64,000 bases of DNA from Streptomyces panaciradicis (lineage in GTDB: Bacteria > Actinomycetota > Actinomycetes > Streptomycetales > Streptomycetaceae), in NCBI RefSeq assembly GCF_023516615.1, contig NZ_JAMGBF010000040.1, positions 43,177-107,176 of the forward strand, read 5' to 3'. Positions 1 through 9,352 of the stretch are shown one piece after another; positions within the stretch are counted from its first letter, which is position 1; every line of letters begins with the position of its first letter. The notes below the pieces were generated by a model. It was not told the DNA's origin. It did no database searches and was given only the letters and a program-made list of their open reading frames with translations. The translations under genes were made by a program, and so were the position numbers.

Positions 1-1112
1 GCGACGACCAGTTCATCATCTACACCGGCGGCACCACCGGCATGCCCAAGGGAGTGATGTGGCGTCAGGAGGACCTGTTCTTCTCGGGGCTGGGCGGAGG
101 GGCGCCGACCGGTGAGCCGGTGAAGAAGCCCGAGGAGCTCGCCGAGCGGGTCGCGGCCGGGGGCAGCGGCATCACCTTCTTCCCCACTCCCCCGCTGATG
201 CACGGCACCTCGACCCTCACCTCGCTCATCGGCTTCAACTTCGGCCAACGCGTCGTGATCCACCGCAAGTTCGTGCCCGAGCAGGTGTTGCGGACCGTGG
301 AGAAGGAGAAGGTCACCAGCATCTCGCTGGTCGGCGACGCGATGCTGCGGCCGCTGGTCGACGCGCTGGCCGGCCCCATGAAGGGCACGGACTGCTCGTC
401 GGTGTTCAGCGTGTCCTCGTCCGGCGCGGTGCTGTCGGAGACCGTCCGCAGGCAGTTCCAGGAACTGCTGCCCAACGCCGTCCTGCTGAACAACTACGGC
501 TCCTCCGAATCCGGTTTCAACGGCACGGCGACGGCCGACTCCGGGGCCGGGCAGAGTTTCCGCATCCGCGTCAACTCCCGCACCCAGGTGGTCGATCCGG
601 CGACCCACGAGCCGGTCGCGGCCGGCGAGGTGGGCCGGGTCGCGCAGTGCGGCCACGTCCCGCTCGGCTACTACAACGACCCACGGAAGACCGCCGAGAC
701 CTTCTTCGACAAGGACGGCGAGCGCTGGGTGCTGCTCGGGGACATGGCGACGGTGGACGAGGAGGGCGTCGTCACCGTCCTCGGCCGGGGTTCGCAGTGC
801 ATCAACACCGGCGGCGAGAAGGTGTATCCCGAAGAGGTCGAGCAGGCTTTGAAGTCCCATCCCGACGTGTACGACGCGCTGGTGGCCGGGGTGCCGGACG
901 CGAAGTGGGGCAACCACGTCGCGGCGGTGGTGCAGTTGCGCGAGGGAGCGGCGCGGCCGTCCCTGGAGGACGTCCAGACCTACTGCCGCACCCATCTCGC
1001 CGGTTACAAGATCCCCCGGCAGCTGGTGATCACGGACGCGATACGGCGCTCGCCGAGCGGCAAGGCGGACTACCGCTGGGCCCGGGACGTGGCGGAGGCG
1101 GCCGACCGGTGA
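1..1112 (+). CDS. Acyl-CoA synthetase (FadD type), 5'-truncated by window edge
   Basis: C-terminal two thirds of an AMP-forming acyl-CoA ligase that activates a carboxylic acid to its CoA thioester through an acyl-adenylate. The reading frame is open from base 3, and the first residues carry the P-loop-like motif YTGGTTGMPKG. Further on are the adenylate-binding NNYGSSESG segment, GDMATVDEEG and the C-terminal lysine region PSGKADYRW. The MPKGVMWRQED stretch resembles the FadD17/FadD19 ligases of actinobacterial steroid side-chain breakdown, but substrate cannot be read from sequence. The start lies outside the window; the gene is followed by about 150 bases before the next start. Confidence 0.9.
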   Translation, partial: DDQFIIYTGGTTGMPKGVMWRQEDLFFSGLGGGAPTGEPVKKPEELAERVAAGGSGITFFPTPPLMHGTSTLTSLIGFNFGQRVVIHRKFVPEQVLRTVEKEKVTSISLVGDAMLRPLVDALAGPMKGTDCSSVFSVSSSGAVLSETVRRQFQELLPNAVLLNNYGSSESGFNGTATADSGAGQSFRIRVNSRTQVVDPATHEPVAAGEVGRVAQCGHVPLGYYNDPRKTAETFFDKDGERWVLLGDMATVDEEGVVTVLGRGSQCINTGGEKVYPEEVEQALKSHPDVYDALVAGVPDAKWGNHVAAVVQLREGAARPSLEDVQTYCRTHLAGYKIPRQLVITDAIRRSPSGKADYRWARDVAEAADR

Positions 1113-1259
1113 GCGCGGGGCCGGGGGTAGTCTTTGCCCGCGGTTGACCTGCGCGCTTGAACGGAGGGTGACGGGGGGCCGTACGCGAGGTAGGCGGCCC
1201 CGACCTGCGGGCCCGGTCCGCCGTACCAGCACCGGGAAACCGCACGGAAGGACCTTCGG

Positions 1260-3149
1260 GTGTCGCACCTCACGCCCCCTCGCCAGCTGCCGGACACGGA
1301 CGCGGAAGCCGACGGGAGCCCGGACCCCGACGTGACGTCGACCGACGCATCCCGCGAGGACCCCGAGCCGGCCGGCAAGCCGACACCGGCGACTCCCGGC
1401 GCCCCGGAACCCGCCCTCGAGACCGCCGCACACGACGAAGCCGATCCCGACGCGCAGGCCGAAGCGCAGGCCGCCGCACCCGTCTCCCCCACCCGTCCCG
1501 GCTGGTTCGGCTGGCGTCGGCGGTTTCCGCGGACCGCGCGGGGCATATGGCTGGGCACGACCGTGCTGGCCGCCGTGCTGGTGTTCGTGGTGCTGCTCGT
1601 GCCCAACCGTCTAGACTACATCACCGTCCAGTCCTTCCTGCGCCTTCCCGTCGAGGGGATCTTCCTCGCCGCCGTCCTGCTCGCGCTGCCGTCGCGGGCA
1701 CGGCGGATCACCGCCGCCGCCCTGGGCGTGATCCTCGGGCTGTCCGCGGTCCTGAAGTGCCTCGACATGGGCTTCCGCCAGACCCTGGCCCGGCCGTTCG
1801 ACCTGGTCTTCGACTGGGTCCTGCTCAGCGACGCCGCGGACTTCCTGAAGGACTCGCTCGGCCGCACCGGCGAAGTCCTCGCGGTGATCGGGGTGATCGC
1901 CCTCGTCGTCGCCGTGCTCGTGCTGAGCGCGCTGGCGACGGTGCGGCTGGCCAACGTGCTGGCCCGGCACCGCACCGTGGCCGTGCGTTCCACGCTGGTC
2001 CTCGGCGTCGTATGGATCATCTGCTTCACGCTGGGCGTGCAGTTCGGCGGCGTCACCGTGGCCACCAAGGGCTACGCCCAGTACCTGTCGAACCGGGTGC
2101 AGTACGTCCGCGACGGCCTCGGGGACGCCGAGGTCTTCAAGAAGCAGCTCACCGTCGACGCCTACGCCAAGACCCCGCCCGACCAGTTGCTGACCGGGCT
2201 GCGCGGCAAGGACGTCATGCTCACCTTCATCGAGAGCTACGGCCGGGTCGCCATCGACGATCCGACGATGGGACCGGAGGTCGACGCCACGCTCAAGGCG
2301 GGCGACGCCCGGCTGAAGGCGGCCGGCTTCTCCGCGCGCAGCGGCTGGCTGAGGTCGCCGGTGACCGGTGCCGGCAGCTGGCTCGCCCACTCGACGTTCC
2401 TGTCGGGCCTGTGGGTGAAGAACCAGCAGCGCTACCGGACCCTGACCACGAGCGACCGCGCCACCCTCACCAGCTACTTCCGCAAGACCGGCGCCTGGCG
2501 GACCGTCGGCATCGTCCCCGGCGTCCGCAAGGCCTGGCCCGAGGGCAAGTACTTCGGCCTCGACCACATCTACGACTCCACGCACCTCGGCTACCAGGGC
2601 CCCTACTTCAGCTGGACGCCGGTGCCGGACCAGTTCAGCCTGGAGGCCTTCCAGAAGCTGGAGCACGGCAAGAAGAACCGGGACCCGATCATGGCGGAGA
2701 TCATCCTGGCCTCCAGCCACAACCCCTGGTCGCCCATCGCCCACATGATCGACTGGAAGGACCTCGGCGACGGCAAGGTCTTCTACAAGATCAAGAAGGA
2801 GGGCACGAACCCGACGGAGGTCTGGAAGAGCGCCAAGCGGGTGCGGACCGAATACCGCAAGGCCATCCAGTACTCCCTGGACAGCCTTACCCAGTGGGTC
2901 CAGCGGTACGGCGACGACAAGACCGTTCTCGTCTTCCTCGGCGACCACCAGCCCGTCCCGACGGTCACGGGGGGCACCAGCAACAGGGACGTGCCGGTCA
3001 CCGTCGTCGCCCGCGACCCCAAGGTGCTGGACCGCATCTCCGGCTGGGGCTGGACGGAGGGCATCAAGCCCGCCGACAACGCGCCGGAGTGGAGCATGAA
3101 CACCTTCCGGGACCGCTTCCTGACGGCGTACGGGCCGCAGGGCGGGTGA
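1260..3149 (+). CDS. Membrane sulfatase-like / LTA-synthase-like protein
   Basis: 629 residues from a GTG start preceded by GGAAGGA. The first 80 residues are acidic and low in complexity, followed by about five hydrophobic segments (roughly residues 95-265). An extracytoplasmic alkaline-phosphatase-fold domain of the sulfatase/LtaS type follows, with MLTFIESYGR near its start and the metal-binding signature FLGDHQPVP near the end. Family members transfer or hydrolyse phospho- or sulfo-groups at the cell surface. The usual nucleophile context is replaced by GSWLAHSTFLSG, so the exact reaction is unclear. It stands alone between the ligase and the Excalibur gene. Confidence 0.8.
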   Translation: MSHLTPPRQLPDTDAEADGSPDPDVTSTDASREDPEPAGKPTPATPGAPEPALETAAHDEADPDAQAEAQAAAPVSPTRPGWFGWRRRFPRTARGIWLGTTVLAAVLVFVVLLVPNRLDYITVQSFLRLPVEGIFLAAVLLALPSRARRITAAALGVILGLSAVLKCLDMGFRQTLARPFDLVFDWVLLSDAADFLKDSLGRTGEVLAVIGVIALVVAVLVLSALATVRLANVLARHRTVAVRSTLVLGVVWIICFTLGVQFGGVTVATKGYAQYLSNRVQYVRDGLGDAEVFKKQLTVDAYAKTPPDQLLTGLRGKDVMLTFIESYGRVAIDDPTMGPEVDATLKAGDARLKAAGFSARSGWLRSPVTGAGSWLAHSTFLSGLWVKNQQRYRTLTTSDRATLTSYFRKTGAWRTVGIVPGVRKAWPEGKYFGLDHIYDSTHLGYQGPYFSWTPVPDQFSLEAFQKLEHGKKNRDPIMAEIILASSHNPWSPIAHMIDWKDLGDGKVFYKIKKEGTNPTEVWKSAKRVRTEYRKAIQYSLDSLTQWVQRYGDDKTVLVFLGDHQPVPTVTGGTSNRDVPVTVVARDPKVLDRISGWGWTEGIKPADNAPEWSMNTFRDRFLTAYGPQGG

Positions 3150-3275
3150 GCGGAACCGCCGACGGGGTGACAGCGGGGGCCTTCGGACGGCGTAGCAGGG
3201 CGCGCCGGGGGCCCGTGACCGTTCCTAGGGTCGCAGTGACGTGGATCGGATCCACCGTCGCTGAAAGGGACCCCC

Positions 3276-3704
3276 ATGAACATACGCACCCGCTCCCTGA
3301 GCACAGTCGCGCTGGCGCTCCTCGCGACCGTCGGGCCCGCGGCCGCCGTGGCCCACGCGCAGAGCGACCTGGACTGCTCCGACTTCGTGTTCCAGGAGGA
3401 CGCGCAGGCCGTGTTCAACAGCGATCCGAGCGATCCCAACCGCCTGGACGCGGACAACGACGGCATCGCGTGTGAGGACCTGCCGCACCGGCCCGCCGCC
3501 ACGGCCACGGCCACCGCCACATCCACGGCGGCCGCCACCGCCGTACCGCGGCGGGGCGTCAACGCGGGGCTCGGCGGCAGTACCGGGCCCGCCGACTTCG
3601 AGGTGGCCGGCGGGGTCGGGCTCACCGTCCTCGGCGCGGGCCTGGCGGCCGGCCACCTCGTACTGCGCCGGCGCCGCAGGGCCGCCCCGGCCCGACGGCA
3701 CTGA
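3276..3704 (+). CDS. Secreted Excalibur calcium-binding domain protein
   Basis: 142 residues with ATG after AAAGGGA. An N-terminal signal peptide (hydrophobic to about residue 28, AHAQ cleavage region) is followed by an Excalibur domain: DLDCSDF, then the calcium loop [13 protein letters not shown] with the paired cysteines. A Thr/Ala-rich linker follows, then a hydrophobic segment near the C-terminus and an Arg-rich tail (LRRRRR). This layout indicates an exported, membrane-tethered protein resembling a sortase substrate but without an LPXTG motif. The function of Excalibur proteins is mostly unknown; surface calcium binding is inferred from the domain. Confidence 0.8.
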   Translation: MNIRTRSLSTVALALLATVGPAAAVAHAQSDLDCSDFVFQEDAQAVFNSDPSDPNRLDADNDGIACEDLPHRPAATATATATSTAAATAVPRRGVNAGLGGSTGPADFEVAGGVGLTVLGAGLAAGHLVLRRRRRAAPARRH

Positions 3705-3718
3705 GCCCGGCCGGTGGG

Positions 3719-4555
3719 TCACCGGTCGAGGAAGGCCGCCACACGGCGCGCGAACCACTCCCCGTCGTCCATCCACGGGTAGTGCCCGGCACCGGGCTGC
3801 ACGTCGAACTCGGCGTTGGGGAACACCTCGGCCGCGGCGCGCGCGAGCTCGGGGCAGGGCCCGCCGTCGAGGCCGCCCGCCAGGACGAGCACCGGCGCGG
3901 TGACCTCGGCGAGGGCGGCGCGGGTGGCGGGCGGGTCGTAGGCGCCGTCGGAGCCGTAGATGTCGTGGGCCTCGTCGTTGAACTCCGCGTCGGAGCGTGC
4001 CACGTGCTCGGCCGCTGCCTCGTCCCAGCGGCCGTAGGAGAACGGCGCGAACACGGGGTCGTAGTCGCTCTTCCCGGCCAGCCAGTCCTCGAAGGCGGGG
4101 AACGCCTGCGCGAACCAGGGCTCGCCGTCGCGCGCGCGAGCCGCCGCCAGCCGCTGCTCCGGGGTCGCCTTCAGGCCCAGCGCCCACGGGATCGCGGTGA
4201 CCAGCACCAGCCGGGCCACCCGCCGCGGATACCGGGCGGCGTAGAGCATGGCGAGGCTGCCCCCGGCCGAGTGCGCGAGTACGTCCATGCGCTCCAGCCC
4301 CAGATGGACGCGCAAGGCCTCCACGTCGTCCACGAGCCGGTCGCAGCGGTACGTCGCCGGGTCCGCCGGCACCGCGGACGCACCGGTGCCGCGCAGGTCC
4401 AGCAGGATCAGCCGCCGGTGCGCGGTCAGTCCGCCCAGGTCACCGAGGTAGGAGGAGGCCTGCATGGGCCCGCCGGGCAGCACGACCAGCGAGGCGCCCA
4501 CCCCCCGCGCGTGGTAGGCCAGCTCGGTCCCGTCCGGTGCGGTGAAGGAAGGCAT
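3719..4555 (-). CDS. Alpha/beta hydrolase (proline iminopeptidase-like)
   Basis: 278-residue alpha/beta hydrolase read from ATG at 4555. The reading frame continues upstream without a convincing domain, so the short start is used; a GTG five codons earlier is possible. Visible: the oxyanion region VLPGGPMQASS, the strand-turn LLDLRGTG, the nucleophile elbow LAHSAGGS, a helical cap and the terminal GAGHYPWMDD supplying the catalytic His. Such enzymes cleave esters, amides or N-terminal residues; the substrate is unknown. It converges with the Excalibur gene 14 bases away and is divergent from paaK. Confidence 0.85.
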   Translation of the reverse strand: MPSFTAPDGTELAYHARGVGASLVVLPGGPMQASSYLGDLGGLTAHRRLILLDLRGTGASAVPADPATYRCDRLVDDVEALRVHLGLERMDVLAHSAGGSLAMLYAARYPRRVARLVLVTAIPWALGLKATPEQRLAAARARDGEPWFAQAFPAFEDWLAGKSDYDPVFAPFSYGRWDEAAAEHVARSDAEFNDEAHDIYGSDGAYDPPATRAALAEVTAPVLVLAGGLDGGPCPELARAAAEVFPNAEFDVQPGAGHYPWMDDGEWFARRVAAFLDR

Positions 4556-4691
4556 GCCGTCGATCTTCACGGACGGCCGCCGCGCGCCGCAACGGGGTTC
4601 TGCGTCCGGCGGCGAGGGCACCGGTGAGAAAAATCCGGGCCGAACTCTTGCCTGCCCGTGGGGGGCCTGAATTACTTGATCCCGAAGAGCT

Positions 4692-4709
4692 CGACCGAAT
4701 GATCGGTCG
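4692..4709. promoter_or_regulatory. PaaR-like inverted repeat upstream of paaK
   Basis: CGACCG-AATGAT-CGGTCG: perfect 6-bp arms with a 6-base spacer, 36 bases upstream of the paaK start. Its form fits the TetR-type operators seen before phenylacetate genes in actinobacteria. The cognate regulator is not in the window, so the assignment is inference. Confidence 0.5.
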
Positions 4710-4744
4710 TCCGAATTGGTGCGGTCGGTGAGGGAGAAGCCCCC

Positions 4745-6043
4745 ATGGCGGATGGTGCGGAGCTGCTGGACAGCGGGGAACGGCTCGACGCGGAGGCACT
4801 GCGGGCCCTGCAGCTGGAGCGGTTGCGGGCCTCGCTGCGGCACGCCTGCGAACACGTGCCGTTCTACCGTGAGGCGTTCGCCAAGGCCGGGGTGCGGCCG
4901 GAGGACTGCGAGTCGCTGTCCGACCTCGCGCGTTTCCCCTTCACCACCAAGGGCGACCTGCGCGAGAACTACCCGTACGGAATGTTCGCCGTACCCCGGG
5001 ACCGCATCCGCCGCATCCACGCCTCCAGCGGCACCACGGGACGCCCCACGGTCGTCGGCTACACGGACAACGACCTCTCCCTGTGGGCCGACATGGTGGC
5101 CCGCTCGCTCCGCGCGGCCGGCGCCAGGCCCGGCGACACGGTCCATGTGGCCTACGGATACGGGCTGTTCACCGGGGGCCTCGGCGCGCACTACGGCGCC
5201 GAGCGGCTCGGCTGCACGGTCGTCCCGGCCTCCGGTGGCATGACGGCCCGTCAGGTCCAGCTGATCCAGGACCTCGAGCCGCGGATCATCATGGTGACCC
5301 CGTCGTACATGCTCACCCTGCTCGACGAGTTCGAGCGGCAGGGCGTCGACCCGCGCGGCACGTCACTGCGGGTCGGCGTCTTCGGCGCCGAGCCGTGGAC
5401 CGAGGAGATGCGGCGGGAGATCGAGGAACGGTTCGCGATCGACGCCGTCGACATATACGGGCTGTCCGAGGTGATCGGCCCGGGGGTGGCCCAGGAGTGC
5501 GTGGAGACCAAGGACGGGCTGCACGTCTGGGAGGACCACTTCTACCCCGAGATCGTCGATCCCTTCACCGGTGAGGTGCTGCCCGACGGCGAGGAGGGCG
5601 AGCTGGTGTTCACCTCGCTGACCAAGGAGGCGATGCCCGTCGTGCGGTACCGCACCCGCGATCTGACGCGGCTGCTGCCGGGGACGGCCCGGGTGTTCCG
5701 GCGGATGGAGAAGGTCACCGGGCGCAGCGACGACATGGTCATCCTGCGCGGGGTGAACCTGTTCCCGACGCAGATCGAGGAGATCGTGCTGCGCACGCCC
5801 GGGGTGGCGCCGCACTTCCAGCTGAAACTGACCCGCGAGGGCCGCATGGACGCCCTCACGGTGCGGGCCGAGGCCCGCTCCGACGCCGGCGCGGAAGTGC
5901 GGGAGGCGGCCGCGGCGGCGATCGCGGTGGCCGTCAAGGACGGCATCGGCGTCTCGGTCGCCGTCGAGATCGTGGAACCGGAGTCCCTGGAGCGGTCGGT
6001 GGGCAAGATCCGCCGCATCGTGGACCTGCGCCCGCGCGCTTGA
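4745..6043 (+). CDS. paaK: Phenylacetate-CoA ligase
   Basis: 432 residues, normal length for PaaK. It converts phenylacetate, ATP and CoA to phenylacetyl-CoA, the entry step of the aerobic paa pathway. The AMP-binding motif HASSGTTGRPTVVGYT sits near residue 100. YGLSEVIGPGVAQEC (adenylate contact), TSLTKEAMPVVRYRTRDLT and the C-terminal GRSDDMVILRGVNLFPTQIE are textbook for the family. ATG is preceded by GGGAGAAG. The rest of the paa pathway is not adjacent, so this may be a peripheral copy acting on another aryl acid. A palindrome at 4692 probably controls it. Confidence 0.92.
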   Translation: MADGAELLDSGERLDAEALRALQLERLRASLRHACEHVPFYREAFAKAGVRPEDCESLSDLARFPFTTKGDLRENYPYGMFAVPRDRIRRIHASSGTTGRPTVVGYTDNDLSLWADMVARSLRAAGARPGDTVHVAYGYGLFTGGLGAHYGAERLGCTVVPASGGMTARQVQLIQDLEPRIIMVTPSYMLTLLDEFERQGVDPRGTSLRVGVFGAEPWTEEMRREIEERFAIDAVDIYGLSEVIGPGVAQECVETKDGLHVWEDHFYPEIVDPFTGEVLPDGEEGELVFTSLTKEAMPVVRYRTRDLTRLLPGTARVFRRMEKVTGRSDDMVILRGVNLFPTQIEEIVLRTPGVAPHFQLKLTREGRMDALTVRAEARSDAGAEVREAAAAAIAVAVKDGIGVSVAVEIVEPESLERSVGKIRRIVDLRPRA

Positions 6044-6052
6044 GACACGCGG

Positions 6053-7543
6053 TCAGAGGCTCTGCGCGAGGGCCGGTGACGTGGGGCGGGTGATGCCGGA
6101 CAGGTCGCGGAAGACCACGCTGTTGCGGTCGGTGACCGAGCGGCCCAGCGCGTGGTGCGGCCACAGCCCGCCCGCCATCCGGCGGCTGCGCTCGCCCCAC
6201 TCCAGGGCCTCCGCGCCGCGCGCCTTGAAGAAGTTCAGGGCGTAGCCGCCGGTGTGGATGCGGAGCAGGCTGAAACCGCCCGGGTACTCCTTGGCGGCGC
6301 CGACCTCCTGCAGGGCGACGTGCGGGGCCTGCGGCACGACGGTGCGCTTGTTGCGGTGGGTGTGGCCGGCGTGGTGCAGGAAGACGCCGGGGGTGGTGGC
6401 GTAGGCGTCGATGATCGAGCGGGCCTGGCGGCGGCTGAGGCGCTGGCCCGAGCTGACGGGGAAGAGCGAGTCCCGGACCGTCAGCGGATGGTGGCCGAAG
6501 ACGACGGTGGGCTGTTCGCGGTTCTCCCGCAGCCGGCCGCGGAACCAGGCCAGCTGCTCGGGGCCGAGCCCGCCCGAGTCCGCGCCGTTGCCCCGTTTCT
6601 CGTAGGTGTCCAGGCCGATGATCCGCAGGCCGCCCAGTTCGCGGGCGAAGTAGCCGGGCTCGTCCGCCCGGCCGAACCCGCGGCGGAAGCCGTCGCCGTC
6701 GACGTCCTGGGAGCCGGGCCGGTCGTGGTTGCCGCGGACGACGAAGTAGTCGCGGTCGTGGGTGCCGAATCCGTCCAGGATGCCTCTGGCCCGGGCCAGG
6801 TCGGCAGGCCCGCCGCCCGCCGATATGTCGCCCGCGGCCAGCAGCACGTCCGCTCCGCGCCCCAGGGCCTCCTGGACCAGGGCCCGGGTCATGATCTCCG
6901 GATACGGCGGCAGACCGGGCTCCTGCGAGACCCCGCGCAGCAGGGGGAAGCCGGTCACGAGACCGGCGACGGTCTCGCCGAGGTGCAGGTCGTTGCAGAG
7001 GGCGAGGGACATCAGGTGCCGGCCGGGCGGGGGCTGCGGCGTGGTGAAGGCGTACGGGCCGCCGAGGGAGCCCAGGCCGTGCAGGGAGGTGCCCGCGGCG
7101 TTGCCGCGCACCAGGTGCAGGGTGGTGGGCCGGGCGGCCACGCCCCGGGAGCGGGCCTGGTAGTAGTACGTCTGCCCCGGCTCCAGGCCGGTGAGCTCCA
7201 CGTGGTGATGGGCGGTGGCCAGGTCCTCGCCCGCGACGCGGTTGAGGTGGGCCGGGTGGGTGCCGTAGACGACCTCGCCCTCGGTGACGGCGGGCAGCAT
7301 GCGGCCGAAGCCGTCGTCGGTGCCGGGGACGCCCGTGTACCAGGTGATGACGGCGCGGTCCTCGGTCAGGGTGACCAGTTCCAGATGGACGGCCGCGATC
7401 TGGTGCGGGTGCGGGAGCCGTGAGCGGGCTGCGGAGGCGGCCCTGAGCAGGGCCGGAGCGAGCAAGGCTCCCGAGCGCAGCACCTCACAGGGGCCGGGGA
7501 CTCCGGCGAGGGCGGCGAGAGGAGCGGAGAAGCAGCATCGCAT
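6053..7543 (-). CDS. Metallophosphoesterase (purple acid phosphatase-like)
   Basis: 496 residues using ATG at 7543, which has AGGAGG about 12 bases upstream; an ATG ten codons earlier lacks any ribosome site. An N-terminal fibronectin-like domain (ITWYTGVPG to LEPGQTYYYQARS) is followed by a calcineurin-like core with LCNDLHLG, AAGDISAGG, VVRGNHDRPGS, VVFGHHPLT and HHAGHTHRNK, together the full set of two-metal ligands. Likely an extracytoplasmic phosphatase, although the N-terminus is not a clean signal peptide. It converges with paaK nine bases away and lies downstream of the acyl-CoA ligase gene on the same strand. Confidence 0.85.
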   Translation of the reverse strand: MRCCFSAPLAALAGVPGPCEVLRSGALLAPALLRAASAARSRLPHPHQIAAVHLELVTLTEDRAVITWYTGVPGTDDGFGRMLPAVTEGEVVYGTHPAHLNRVAGEDLATAHHHVELTGLEPGQTYYYQARSRGVAARPTTLHLVRGNAAGTSLHGLGSLGGPYAFTTPQPPPGRHLMSLALCNDLHLGETVAGLVTGFPLLRGVSQEPGLPPYPEIMTRALVQEALGRGADVLLAAGDISAGGGPADLARARGILDGFGTHDRDYFVVRGNHDRPGSQDVDGDGFRRGFGRADEPGYFARELGGLRIIGLDTYEKRGNGADSGGLGPEQLAWFRGRLRENREQPTVVFGHHPLTVRDSLFPVSSGQRLSRRQARSIIDAYATTPGVFLHHAGHTHRNKRTVVPQAPHVALQEVGAAKEYPGGFSLLRIHTGGYALNFFKARGAEALEWGERSRRMAGGLWPHHALGRSVTDRNSVVFRDLSGITRPTSPALAQSL

Positions 7544-7557
7544 GCTTGGTGGGTGCC

Positions 7558-7612
7558 CTCCTGCCGTATACATGAGTCATGCTAGCGGTGGCAACACCGG
7601 ATACGGCAGGAG
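7558..7612. repeat. 12-bp perfect inverted repeat between two minus-strand genes
   Basis: CTCCTGCCGTAT (7558-7569) and ATACGGCAGGAG (7601-7612) are exact reverse complements separated by 31 bases. On the minus strand one arm carries the Shine-Dalgarno of the phosphoesterase. It could be a terminator of the upstream ligase gene, an operator pair, or an RNA hairpin that hides the ribosome site. Confidence 0.6.
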
Positions 7613-7629
7613 ACGGCCTGTGCATCGCG

Positions 7630-9126
7630 TCACGTGCCGGAGCGGTCCCGCAGCTGCCGTTTGAGGATCTTCCCGCTGGCGTTGCGCGGCAGCTCCGTCA
7701 CGAACACCACCCGCTTCGGCGCCTTGAAGGGGGAGAGTTTCTCGCGGGCGTGCTCGATCAGTTCGGCCTCGGTCACCTCCCCGCGGGGGACGACGAACGC
7801 CGTGACGGCCTCGACCCACCGGTCGTCGGGCAGGCCGACCACGGCCACCTCGGCGACGGCGTCGTGCGTGTACAGGGCGTCCTCGACCTGGCGTGAGGCG
7901 ACCAGTACGCCACCGGAGTTGATGACGTCCTTCACCCGGTCGACGATCGTGTAGTAGCCGTGCGCGTCGCGCACCGCGAGGTCGCCGGAGTGGAACCAGC
8001 CGTCACGGAAGGCCTCCGCGGTCTCCTCCGGCTTGTCCCAGTACCCCTCGCACAACTGCGGGGAGCGGTAGACGATTTCGCCGGGGGTGCCGTCGGGGAC
8101 GTCCTTGCCGTCCTCGTCGACCACGCGGGCGTCGACGAAGAGGACGGGCCGGCCGCAGGAGTCCATGCGGCCCTTGTGCTCGTCGGGCGCCAGGACAGTG
8201 GCGAGGGGGCCGATCTCGCTCTGGCCGAAGCAGTTGTAGAAGGCGAGCTTCGGCAGCCGTTCGCGCAGCCGCTCCAGGACGGGCACGGGCATGATCGAGG
8301 CGCCGTAGTACGCCTTGCGCAGGCCGTCGAGGTCGCGGGTGGCGAAGTCGGGGCGGTTGGCGAGAGCGATCCACACGGTGGGCGGGGCGAACAGGCTGTC
8401 CACGCGGCCGGCCTCGATCAGGTCGAAGAGCCGGTCGCCGTCGGGGGCGTCGAGGATGATGTTGGTGGCGCCGACCGCGAGGTAGGGCAGCAGGAACACG
8501 TGCATCTGCGCCGAGTGGTACAGCGGCAGGGAGTGCGCGGGACGGTCGCCGGCGCTCAGGTCGAGGGCGGTGATCGCGCTCAGGTACTCGTGGACCAGCG
8601 CCCGGTGGGTCATCATCGCGCCCTTGGGCAGGGCCGTGGTGCCCGAGGTGTACAGCAGCTGCACGAGGTCCTCGGTGCGCGGTTCGGGGCCGTCGTACGC
8701 GGGAGCCGTGGCCAGGCGGGCGAGGAAGGAGTCCTCGGCGTCCCGCAGCGGCAGCGTCCTCGTGCCGTCGGCGAGCCGCGGCGCCAGGTCGGGGTCGGCG
8801 AGGACCAGGGAGCTGCCGGACTGGCCGACGATGTAGGCGAGGTCGTCCCCGGTCAGGTTCTGGTTGACCGGGACGTGCACGAGCCCGGCTCGGGCACACG
8901 CCAGGAAGCCGATCAGGTAGGCGTCGGAGTTGTGGCCGTAGGCGCCGACCCGGTCGCCGGGCGCCAGGCCTTGGCCGAGCAGGACGCTCGCCGCGCGGGA
9001 GACGGCGTCGTCGAGTTCCCGGTACGTCCATCTGCGGTCGCCGTACTCGATCGCGACCCGCGCCGGGGTGCGCCGGGCGCTGCGCCGCAGCACCCCGTCA
9101 ACCGTGCTGCCCTGTCCCTGCGTCAT
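7630..9126 (-). CDS. Long-chain/medium-chain acyl-CoA synthetase
   Basis: 498-residue AMP-forming ligase, full length. P-loop motif LLYTSGTTALPKGAMMTH near residue 165, YNCFGQSEIGP, the GWFHSGDLAVRDAHGYYTIVDR hinge region and the catalytic lysine in NASGKILKRQLR. It should produce an acyl-CoA from a fatty or related acid. The gene is separated by about 320 bases from the next minus-strand ligase and by 86 bases from the phosphoesterase. The substrate is not predictable; FadD-like enzymes in this setting act on fatty or steroid-derived acids. Confidence 0.9.
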   Translation of the reverse strand: MTQGQGSTVDGVLRRSARRTPARVAIEYGDRRWTYRELDDAVSRAASVLLGQGLAPGDRVGAYGHNSDAYLIGFLACARAGLVHVPVNQNLTGDDLAYIVGQSGSSLVLADPDLAPRLADGTRTLPLRDAEDSFLARLATAPAYDGPEPRTEDLVQLLYTSGTTALPKGAMMTHRALVHEYLSAITALDLSAGDRPAHSLPLYHSAQMHVFLLPYLAVGATNIILDAPDGDRLFDLIEAGRVDSLFAPPTVWIALANRPDFATRDLDGLRKAYYGASIMPVPVLERLRERLPKLAFYNCFGQSEIGPLATVLAPDEHKGRMDSCGRPVLFVDARVVDEDGKDVPDGTPGEIVYRSPQLCEGYWDKPEETAEAFRDGWFHSGDLAVRDAHGYYTIVDRVKDVINSGGVLVASRQVEDALYTHDAVAEVAVVGLPDDRWVEAVTAFVVPRGEVTEAELIEHAREKLSPFKAPKRVVFVTELPRNASGKILKRQLRDRSGT

Positions 9127-9232
9127 GACTCATGATCCTCGGTCCGTGGCCGGGGCGGGTCAAGCACCCGGGCGGGTCACAACCGCAGGCATGTTCAACC
9201 ACCGTTCCGCTGACGGACGTTGGGAGACACCA

Positions 9233-9352
9233 TTGCGCACCCGTGGAAGACGGCTGATCGTCGGGGCCGTCGCGTTGCTCACCGCCGCGACCGCTCTGCC
9301 GGCCGCCGAGGTGCGGTGTGCCTGCGCATGGGACCCCCGGGGCCGACGGTGA
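9233..9352 (+). pseudogene. Short signal-peptide-bearing fragment, probable gene remnant
   Basis: A 39-codon frame from TTG at 9233 after GGGAGA encodes LRTRGRRLIVGAVALLTAA then a short Cys-containing tail, which looks like the start of a secreted or lipid-anchored protein. The frame stops next to a (GACGGT) repeat at 9345-9372, and a different frame continues with Asp-Gly repeats. It may be a gene broken by repeat-length change or a very short exported peptide. Nothing else was seen in the 9127-9447 gap. Confidence 0.35.
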
